Of a stretch of 5,158 bases of DNA, positions 1 to 5,158 are shown piece by piece (positions within the stretch are counted from its first letter, which is position 1; every line of letters begins with the position of its first letter). The notes beneath the pieces are model-generated. The model worked only from the letters and a program-made list of their open reading frames with translations. It had not been told where the DNA came from and searched no databases. Both the position numbers and the translations under genes were made by a program. The DNA comes from Deltaproteobacteria bacterium (lineage in GTDB: Bacteria; Desulfobacterota; Anaeroferrophillalia; Anaeroferrophillales; Tharpellaceae), in contig JAUVDU010000159.1 of the NCBI GenBank assembly GCA_030595135.1, forward strand, positions 1-5,158, read 5' to 3'.

Positions 1-1068
1 GAAGACTCTCTGGTCGCCGGTATTGTCGATGCCTTTGAAGCGGCTGAATTAAAGATTTTCGGTCCCAATCGGGCCGCAGCCGAACTTGAAGGCAGCAAAA
101 CCTTCTGCAAAAACCTGATGAAAAAATATGAGATCCCGACCGGTGATTTTGCCTCCTTTGACAATCTCGATGATGCCATTGAATATGTCTACAAAAAAGG
201 TGCACCGATTGTCGTCAAAGCCAATGGTTTGGCTGCCGGTAAAGGCGTCGTTGTCGCCCAAACCGTCGAAGAGGCCGAGGATGCCATCAACAAGATCATG
301 CGGCGACGGGCCTATGGTGAAGCCGGCAAAGAGATAATTATTGAAGAGTTTCTTGAAGGTGAAGAGGCCTCTTTTCTCGTTTTTACCGATGGCGACATCG
401 TCGTCCCCATGGTCACCTCGCAAGACCACAAACCGGTTTTCGATGACGATAAAGGGCCCAACACCGGCGGCATGGGTGCCTACTCTCCGGCCCCGGTAAT
501 CTCCGATGGTCTATTTCGCCGGATCATGAATGACATTATGATTCCTACCGTCAAAGCCATGGCCGCTGAAGGTTGCAAATTTCGCGGCATCCTTTACGCC
601 GGATTGATGATCAAGGACGGCATTCCCAAGGTGTTAGAGTTTAACGCCCGCTTCGGTGACCCAGAGACTCAGCCTATTCTTATGCGTTTAAAGAGTGATC
701 TTCTGCCCATCATTGAAGCCTGCATCTCCGGCCATCTCGCCAAAACCATCGTCGAATGGGATGAAAGACCGGCCGTCTGTGTCGCCATGGCTTCCGGCGG
801 CTATCCCAATAAATATGAAAACGGCAAGGTCATCTCCGGTTTAAATCTTGCCAGCAGACTTAAAGATGTAATGGTCTTTCATGCCGGAACAGCCAAAAAT
901 GAAGATGATAAAATCATCACCAACGGCGGCCGGGTCTTAGGAGTTACGGCACTTGGTGAGGGCATCCCGAAAGCGATTGAGAAAGCCTACCATGCGGTTT
1001 CGAAGATAAGCTGGGAGGGGGCTCATTTTCGCACCGACATAGGTAAAAAAGCCCTCAAAAGAATTTAA
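1..1068 (+). CDS. purD: Phosphoribosylamine--glycine ligase (GAR synthetase), 5'-truncated by window edge
   Basis: Catalyses ATP-dependent joining of 5-phosphoribosylamine and glycine to give glycinamide ribonucleotide, the second step of de novo purine synthesis, in the cytosol. The frame is open from base 1, so 355 residues are visible. By comparison with E. coli PurD (about 430 aa) roughly 70 N-terminal residues lie off the left edge. The visible part starts in the N-domain (KIFGPN, LEGSK). It then covers the ATP-grasp domain with KANGLAAGKG (visible residues 73-82; the usual Asp is Asn), EEFLEGEEASF (115-125), TSQDHK (139-144), GPNTGGMGAYSPAP (152-165) and the metal/ATP-binding EFNARFGDPETQ (213-224). 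The C-domain follows with FHAGT (293-297) and TNGGRVLGVT (307-316). The ATG at 118 is an internal Met within conserved sequence, not the start. The gene ends 13 nt before purE, consistent with one operon. Identification is secure. Confidence 0.97.
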   Translation, partial: EDSLVAGIVDAFEAAELKIFGPNRAAAELEGSKTFCKNLMKKYEIPTGDFASFDNLDDAIEYVYKKGAPIVVKANGLAAGKGVVVAQTVEEAEDAINKIMRRRAYGEAGKEIIIEEFLEGEEASFLVFTDGDIVVPMVTSQDHKPVFDDDKGPNTGGMGAYSPAPVISDGLFRRIMNDIMIPTVKAMAAEGCKFRGILYAGLMIKDGIPKVLEFNARFGDPETQPILMRLKSDLLPIIEACISGHLAKTIVEWDERPAVCVAMASGGYPNKYENGKVISGLNLASRLKDVMVFHAGTAKNEDDKIITNGGRVLGVTALGEGIPKAIEKAYHAVSKISWEGAHFRTDIGKKALKRI

Positions 1069-1069
1069 C

Positions 1070-1074
1070 AGGAG
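1070..1074 (+). promoter_or_regulatory. Shine-Dalgarno of purE
   Basis: AGGAG lies in the short purD-purE gap, directly after the purD stop, with 7 nt between it and the ATG at 1082. It is the strongest ribosome binding site in the window and fixes the purE start. Confidence 0.85.
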
Positions 1075-1081
1075 TTACAAT

Positions 1082-1597
1082 ATGCCGGAAAATATCGATA
1101 TTCTCATTCTTATGGGCAGTGACTCGGACTGGGAGGTCATGAGTGAAGCAGCAATTATGCTTGAGCGCTTCGGGATCCTCTTTGAAGCCCGCGTCTCTTC
1201 CGCCCATCGCACCCCGGAGCGCACCTTGCGTATCGTCAGAGAGGCCGAGAAAAAAGGCTGCAAGGTAATCATCGCCGGTGCCGGTGCCGCCGCCCATCTG
1301 GCCGGGGTCGTTGCCGGTCATACACTGCTCCCGGTCATCGGGATTCCGCTTAACGCCACCTCGCTGCAAGGAATTGATGCCTTGTTGGCAACAGTCCAAA
1401 TGCCAGCCGGAGTCCCGGTTGCAAGCATGGCCATCGGCAAAGCCGGAGCCACCAATGCGGCCATTTTCGCCCTGCAAATTCTGGCCTCCAACAATCCGGC
1501 GATAGCCCAACAACTTATTGATTACCGTCAAAAGATGGCTCAAGGAGTCGAAAGCAAGGATGAACGTCTTCAGGAACGCCGTGCCGCAAACAAATGA
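1082..1597 (+). CDS. purE: Class I-like PurE, N5-carboxyaminoimidazole ribonucleotide mutase / AIR carboxylase
   Basis: Carries out the carboxylation step of purine synthesis that yields 4-carboxy-AIR. The 171 aa match the usual length of bacterial PurE (E. coli 169). Visible motifs are GSDSDW (residues 12-17), which binds the phosphate and ribose; SSAHRTP (39-45), whose His42 aligns with the catalytic His45 of E. coli; AGAGAAAHLAG (65-75); PVIGIP (84-89); and the downstream VQMPAGVPVA and IGKAGATNAA segments that complete the active-site wall of the octamer. The stretch AGAAAHLAG differs from the E. coli GGAAHLPG at one Gly and at the Pro. The start is set by a good AGGAG. No purK is in view, so it is open whether the substrate is N5-CAIR (with PurK elsewhere) or AIR plus CO2. 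The C-terminus is a charged helix (EERRAANK-like). The stop overlaps the start of the next gene. Confidence 0.96.
   Translation: MPENIDILILMGSDSDWEVMSEAAIMLERFGILFEARVSSAHRTPERTLRIVREAEKKGCKVIIAGAGAAAHLAGVVAGHTLLPVIGIPLNATSLQGIDALLATVQMPAGVPVASMAIGKAGATNAAIFALQILASNNPAIAQQLIDYRQKMAQGVESKDERLQERRAANK
1594..1597 (+). other. ATGA stop/start overlap, purE-tsaC
   Basis: The start ATG (1594-1596) and the purE stop TGA (1595-1597) share bases. No Shine-Dalgarno lies at proper distance, which suggests terminating ribosomes re-initiate here and tie tsaC expression to purE. Confidence 0.8.
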
Positions 1598-2220
1598 TAA
1601 CTCTTAACTACCCTTTTCCGGAATCCAGCCATGCGGAAAACATTAAACTGGTTGATTCAATCTGTCGCTCTGGAGGAGTTATTGTCTACCCGACAGAAAC
1701 CTTTTATGCGATTGGTGGTAATGCCCTCGACATAGATCTTGGAGAACGGCTTTCCGCAATAAAAAAACGTCACCCGGACAAACCTTTTCCGACTCTTATC
1801 GGCAACCGTCAAGCCCTCGATAAGCTGATCCCGGGCTGGCCGCAAACGGCCCGGCTCCTAGCCCAAAAGTACTGGCCGGGAGCCCTGACCATGGTTCTTC
1901 CGGGCTTAAAAAACCTGCCTTCAGTCATCATCGGAAAAGACGGCACTATTGCCGTACGCTGGTCCTCTCATCCGCTGGTTGCTGATCTGGCAAAGATCTC
2001 ACACCTCCCCCTGATCTCCACCAGTGCCAATTTAAGCGGTCAGCCGCCAACGACTAAAGCCGACCAACTCGACCCTCAACTTCTGGCATCCGTCGATCTC
2101 CTGATCGTTGCTGACAACCAAAACCTAAACCCGCAACCTTCGACAATCATTGATGTAAGAGTTGATCCACCGCTACTTTTGCGCGCCGGAGAGGTTGTGA
2201 TACCTGGACTTTCAACATAA
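1594..2220 (+). CDS. tsaC: Sua5/YciO/YrdC family L-threonylcarbamoyladenylate synthase (TsaC-type)
   Basis: Predicted to make threonylcarbamoyl-AMP from L-threonine, bicarbonate and ATP, the first step of N6-threonylcarbamoyladenosine (t6A) at position 37 of ANN-decoding tRNAs. At 208 aa it is the single-domain TsaC/YrdC length, without the extra C-terminal domain of the longer Sua5 proteins. Family motifs run in order: GGVIVYPTETFYAIG (27-41), the basic substrate-binding KKRHPDKPF (57-65), YWPGALTMVLP (93-103), IAVRWSSHP (119-127), ISTSANLSG (141-149), PSTIIDV (182-188) and LLRAGEV (195-201). The usual YGLG is YAIG here, and the loop before PSTIIDV (DNQNLNPQ) lacks the common DGG. It starts inside the purE stop (ATGA); the nearest AGGAA (1572-1576) is too far upstream to serve, so translation is probably coupled to purE. 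A YciO-like paralogue with another role cannot be excluded. Confidence 0.88.
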   Translation: MITLNYPFPESSHAENIKLVDSICRSGGVIVYPTETFYAIGGNALDIDLGERLSAIKKRHPDKPFPTLIGNRQALDKLIPGWPQTARLLAQKYWPGALTMVLPGLKNLPSVIIGKDGTIAVRWSSHPLVADLAKISHLPLISTSANLSGQPPTTKADQLDPQLLASVDLLIVADNQNLNPQPSTIIDVRVDPPLLLRAGEVVIPGLST

Positions 2221-2222
2221 AC

Positions 2223-2237
2223 AGAGACTATAAATTG
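2223..2237 (+). promoter_or_regulatory. Weak RBS (AGAGA) and TTG start of the PP-loop gene
   Basis: AGAGA (2223-2227) sits 7 nt before a TTG at 2235. There is no in-frame ATG until codon 86, well inside the conserved domain, and the PP-loop begins at about residue 17. TTG is therefore the only sensible nearby start. The weak site and rare start codon suggest low translation relative to purE. Confidence 0.6.
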
Positions 2238-3242
2238 CAAGACACTCCCCTGACGATTCCCCAAATCACCGAAAAGCCCCAGGTTGTCGCCCTTTTTTCA
2301 CAAGGGCTGGACAGTATTCTGGCAATCAAAATTATCCAGCAACAGGGCCTTAAAGTTCAAGCCATAAAGTTTATAACCCCTTTTTTCGGCTACGAAATCA
2401 AAGGCTGCGAAGCAAAATTCTGCGACCAGGTCAAATCCGCCTATGCCATCGATCTCTCGATCATCGATTTGACTGACGACTACCTGCGCATGCTCGCCGC
2501 ACCTCAATATGGCTATGGCAAAAATTTCAATCCCTGCCTTGACTGTAAGATCATGATGCTCAGTCAAGCGAGAATCTTAGCTGAAACCTGGCAAGCAGCA
2601 AGTATCGTTACCGGCGAAGTTGTGGGCCAACGCCCCTTTTCCCAACGCCGCGACACCATGCGCCGGATTGAAAAACTGAGCCTCACCGAAGGCCTGCTCC
2701 TGCGCCCTCTAAGTGCCAAGCTCCTAGCTCCAACCAAAGCCGAGGAGCTGGGTCTTATTGACCGCGAGCAACTCTTTGATTTCAGCGGCCGCGGCCGTAA
2801 ACCGCAAATCGCCCTGGCTGAAAAAATGAAGATCACCAACTATCCAACCCCGGCCGGAGGCTGCCTGCTCACCGATCCGGGCTTTGCCAAACGCGTAAAA
2901 ACCCTCTATCAGGAAGGCATACCGACATCCACAGATCTCAATCTTTTAAAATTTGGACGTTTTTACCCCTTAGAAGGAACCTCGAACTTTATCATTGTCG
3001 GACGCCATCGCGACGACAATCAGCAACTCCTCAAAATCGCCGACCATAACTACTTTATTCTCCATCTGGCTGAGATGGCAGGCCCGGTCGCAATCCTCAA
3101 AGGAGACAAACAACACCTCCCGCTCGCCGCCGAAAAACTCCGCCGGCACAGTAAAGCCAAAAACCTTAGCTCGGTCAAAGTCGAATGGCGGAAGGGAAGT
3201 AAATCAGGAAATTTGACGATTGAAACTACACTGGCTGGCTAA
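2235..3242 (+). CDS. PP-loop ATPase tRNA thiolation-like protein (MnmA/ThiI-related) with C-terminal NFACT-R-like domain
   Basis: Probably adenylates a tRNA uridine and transfers sulfur to it, judged from motifs; the target base is unknown. The N-terminal PP-loop ATPase has FSQGLDS (residues 21-27), a variant of SGGxDS. NPCLDCK (99-105) resembles the catalytic NPCxxCN of MnmA. TGEVVGQRPFSQRR (126-139) resembles the TGE-GQ segment of ThiI. PTPAGGCLLTDP (204-215) supplies a third cysteine, C210. C101, C104 and C210 match the number and spacing style of the MnmA cysteines. C58 and C63 form a further pair. The C-terminal part (about 235-335) has LLKFGRFYPL, then VGRHRDDNQQLL (255-266), a hydrophobic H277 segment and AGPVAIL, which resembles the NFACT-R RNA-binding domain. 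No THUMP or rhodanese domain is present, so it is neither canonical ThiI nor MnmA. It lies 14 nt after the t6A gene, consistent with a tRNA role. Often annotated loosely as a tRNA thiouridylate methyltransferase or ThiI-like protein. Confidence 0.78.
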   Translation: MQDTPLTIPQITEKPQVVALFSQGLDSILAIKIIQQQGLKVQAIKFITPFFGYEIKGCEAKFCDQVKSAYAIDLSIIDLTDDYLRMLAAPQYGYGKNFNPCLDCKIMMLSQARILAETWQAASIVTGEVVGQRPFSQRRDTMRRIEKLSLTEGLLLRPLSAKLLAPTKAEELGLIDREQLFDFSGRGRKPQIALAEKMKITNYPTPAGGCLLTDPGFAKRVKTLYQEGIPTSTDLNLLKFGRFYPLEGTSNFIIVGRHRDDNQQLLKIADHNYFILHLAEMAGPVAILKGDKQHLPLAAEKLRRHSKAKNLSSVKVEWRKGSKSGNLTIETTLAG

Positions 3243-3320
3243 AGGTAAAACCTAATCCCACACTATCTCGGGCGAAGCAAAACAACTTGGTTTTCTCGAT
3301 TATCTTAAAAAAGGTAAGAC
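3243..3320 (+). other. Intergenic spacer before mutS
   Basis: This is the only sizeable gap in the window (78 nt) and is fairly A/T-rich. It holds a 5-bp AAAAC/GTTTT inverted repeat around 3279-3296, too weak and without a T-run to be a convincing terminator. I see no good -35/-10 pair. Its 3' end carries the mutS ribosome binding site. mutS may be read through from the upstream genes or have an unrecognised promoter here. Confidence 0.6.
3311..3314 (+). promoter_or_regulatory. Shine-Dalgarno of mutS
   Basis: AAGG within an A-rich run, 6 nt before the ATG at 3321. It supports that start, which also gives an N-terminus of the length expected before the conserved GDFYE. Confidence 0.7.
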
Positions 3321-5158
3321 ATGGAAACTGAAAATCAGCTGCCGCAAATCAAAAAACTGACCCCGATGCTGCGGCAATATATGTCCGTCAAAGAGAAGCA
3401 TCTTGACAAACTGCTGCTCTTTCGTATGGGTGATTTTTATGAGATCTTTTTTGATGATGCTGCAATTGCAGCCCGTACTTTAAAAATCACGCTGACCAGC
3501 CGTAACAAGAAAAATGATGATGCAGTGCCGATGTGTGGTTTTCCCCACCATGCCGCAACCGGCTACATCGCAACCCTGGTTCAGGCTGGCCATAAAGTTG
3601 TTGTCTGCGATCAGGTTGAAGATCCAAAACTGGCCAAAGGCTTGGTTCGCCGTGAGGTGACCAAGATTATTACGCCGGGAGTTAATCTTGAAAGTGACAG
3701 TTTAACCCCCGATCAAGACAATTTCCTCGCCGCGATCTCGCATAGTGATAAAAAAATTGAGCTCTTCGGTCTGGCCCTACTTGATGTCAGCACCGGTAAA
3801 TTCAGGGTTACGGAACTTTCCGATTTGGAAACCCTTCTCGACGAACTCGGACGCTGCGATCCGACTGAAATTCTCCTGCCCCCGGCGCGCACGGGTCAAG
3901 ATCAGGAGTGGCAGAAAGAGATTCGTCAACAATTTGTCAAGGCTCATTTCACACTGCGACCAGAAAGTGAATCATTTTCTCCTGACCAGGGCCGGAAACT
4001 TCTCTGTCAGCATTTCGGCACCCTCAACCTGGATGGTTTCGGTGGTCAGCATTTAATCGGCCCGGGTGCCGGGGCGGCTGGTGCCGCCTTAGCCTACGCC
4101 AAAGAGACCCAGACCAACGCCGATCTCAACCATATCCAGGGAATCACCATCTATCGGCCGTGCAACTTCATGCAGATCGACCGTAATGTCATCTTTAATC
4201 TTGAACTGCTCTACACCATCCAGGAACATAACAAGCAGGGCAGTCTGCTCGGGGTGCTCGACCATTGCCGAACCAGCATGGGAAGTCGACAGCTGAAGGA
4301 GTGGCTCCTCTTTCCCCTGCTCGATAAAGAGCCTATTGAACAGCGCCTCGATGCGGTGCAGACCCTGCTTGAAGAAAAAAGATGCCGCCTGCAACTTCAA
4401 ACCCTGCTCAAAAAACTCTACGATCTTGACCGTCTGGCCGGGCGCCTGGCCGCCGCCAAAGCCACCGGCCGCGATCTTTTAAGTCTCAAAGACTCTTTGG
4501 CCCTGATACCCGAAATCAAAGAGCTGCTCAACAATCTGCCGATTCAGCCGATCCTGATTAACCAGGCCCTGCAAGAACTGCATGAGCTCAAAGAACTGAC
4601 GGAAAAAATTGAGCGCTTTCTCCTGCCCGAACAACCCATCTCAATTACTGAAGGCAAGCTCATCAATAACGGCATCGACGCTAATCTTGATGAACTGCGC
4701 TTAATCAGCAAAAGCGGTAAGCAATGGCTCATTGAATATGAACAAAAGGAGAAGGAGAGAAGCGGTATTAACGGTCTGAAAGTCCGCTTCAACCGGGTTT
4801 TCGGTTACTATATTGAGGTAACCAAAAGAAATCTTGAGCAAGTTCCAGAGGATTACCAAAGACGGCAGACGTTGACCAATGCCGATCGTTTTATCACGCC
4901 GGAATTAAAAGAGTACGAAGAGAAGATTTTAGGTGCGGAAGAAAAAATCAACACCTTAGAGCTTGAGATCTTTCTCGGCTTACGCCGGGAAGCGGCCTTG
5001 GAAATTGGTCACATCCGGGAGTCGGCTTTACGCCTGACCCTCTTTGATGTCTTAAGCAGTCTCGCCGAAGTTGCTGATGAGCGCCACTATTGCCGACCCG
5101 AAATTATCAGCGACCGCCAAATTCTGGAGATCGAAGATGGCCGGCACCCGGTAATTGA
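3321..5158 (+). CDS. mutS: DNA mismatch repair protein MutS, 3'-truncated by window edge
   Basis: Recognises base mismatches and small loops and, with MutL, starts methyl-directed or nick-directed repair. My translation is uninterrupted for 612 codons and leaves the window still open; full-length MutS is about 850-880 aa. Domain I (about 1-115) has RMGDFYE (35-41), where F39 and E41 are the mismatch-wedging Phe-x-Glu, followed by VPMCGFPHHA and the DQVEDP segment. Domain II (about 125-260) contains the GLALLDVSTGKF strand. The core starts near IDRNVIFNLEL (286-296), in which the common Thr is Val, then GSLLGVLDHCRTSMGSRQL. The clamp region begins near INNGIDANLDELR and includes FNRVFGYYIEVTK (490-502) and RRQTLTNADRFITPELKEYE. 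GRHPVI (607-612) marks the entry to the ATPase domain; Walker A and the dimer interface lie off the right edge. The presence of the Phe-x-Glu motif indicates MutS1 rather than MutS2. Confidence 0.97.
   Translation, partial: METENQLPQIKKLTPMLRQYMSVKEKHLDKLLLFRMGDFYEIFFDDAAIAARTLKITLTSRNKKNDDAVPMCGFPHHAATGYIATLVQAGHKVVVCDQVEDPKLAKGLVRREVTKIITPGVNLESDSLTPDQDNFLAAISHSDKKIELFGLALLDVSTGKFRVTELSDLETLLDELGRCDPTEILLPPARTGQDQEWQKEIRQQFVKAHFTLRPESESFSPDQGRKLLCQHFGTLNLDGFGGQHLIGPGAGAAGAALAYAKETQTNADLNHIQGITIYRPCNFMQIDRNVIFNLELLYTIQEHNKQGSLLGVLDHCRTSMGSRQLKEWLLFPLLDKEPIEQRLDAVQTLLEEKRCRLQLQTLLKKLYDLDRLAGRLAAAKATGRDLLSLKDSLALIPEIKELLNNLPIQPILINQALQELHELKELTEKIERFLLPEQPISITEGKLINNGIDANLDELRLISKSGKQWLIEYEQKEKERSGINGLKVRFNRVFGYYIEVTKRNLEQVPEDYQRRQTLTNADRFITPELKEYEEKILGAEEKINTLELEIFLGLRREAALEIGHIRESALRLTLFDVLSSLAEVADERHYCRPEIISDRQILEIEDGRHPVI

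Noticed and set aside
118..120. ATG as a possible purD start
   Set aside because: Conserved PurD sequence (KIFGPN, LEGSK) continues in frame upstream to base 1, so this is an internal methionine.
49..429. 126-aa minus-strand open frame opposite purD
   Set aside because: It lies over the conserved ATP-grasp part of purD and has no domain or ribosome binding site of its own.
1055..1543. 162-aa minus-strand open frame opposite purE
   Set aside because: It is fully antisense to a clearly conserved purE, has no recognisable motif, and is rich in Gly/Asp/His as expected from a shadow of a G+C-balanced gene.
3279..3296. Possible terminator hairpin before mutS
   Set aside because: The stem is only 5 A/T-rich base pairs with no following run of T; it is too weak to call.
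3745..4056. 103-aa plus-strand frame inside mutS
   Set aside because: The mutS frame is continuous through this stretch with family-typical sequence; this is an out-of-frame shadow.
4089..4400. 103-aa minus-strand frame opposite mutS (and a similar one at 4544-4792)
   Set aside because: Both are antisense to conserved core and lever/clamp sequence of MutS and show no recognisable features.
1..5158. Mobile elements, CRISPR repeats, tRNA/rRNA genes, riboswitch
   Set aside because: Coding sequence fills nearly the whole window, the gaps are 13, 14 and 78 nt, and I saw no repeat arrays, transposase motifs or structured RNA.

Overview
The window reads as an ordinary stretch of bacterial chromosome of about 50% G+C. 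All five genes lie on the + strand and are closely packed: the 3' part of purD, then purE, a TsaC/YrdC-type threonylcarbamoyl-AMP synthase, a PP-loop tRNA-thiolation-like protein fused to an NFACT-R-like domain, and the 5' two thirds of mutS. The protein sequences and this gene neighbourhood resemble anaerobic Desulfobacterota/Desulfuromonadota ('deltaproteobacteria'). That placement is inferred from general resemblance, not from a search.

Layout: purD (1-1068) enters from the left edge without its start. A 13-nt gap containing an AGGAG Shine-Dalgarno leads to purE (1082-1597). purE overlaps the tsaC-like gene (1594-2220) by an ATGA junction. A 14-nt gap follows, then the PP-loop gene (2235-3242), which appears to start with TTG. 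The largest non-coding stretch is 78 nt (3243-3320). After it mutS starts at 3321 and runs off the right edge with its frame intact for 612 codons. The first four genes have operon-like spacing. mutS may be co-transcribed or have its own promoter; no clear promoter or terminator is visible between them.

Functions: purD and purE supply the glycinamide ribonucleotide synthetase and AIR/N5-CAIR carboxylation steps of de novo purine synthesis. The next two genes point to tRNA modification: threonylcarbamoyl-AMP for t6A37, and a probable sulfur transfer to tRNA. MutS is the mismatch recognition protein.

No mobile element, CRISPR array, RNA gene or clearly new system was found. The item most worth a second look is the 335-aa PP-loop/NFACT-R fusion. 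It combines an MnmA-like cysteine layout (NPCxxC plus a later Cys), a ThiI-like TGE-GQ segment, an altered PP-loop (SQGLDS for SGGxDS) and a probable RNA-binding tail, and its exact tRNA target cannot be told from the sequence.
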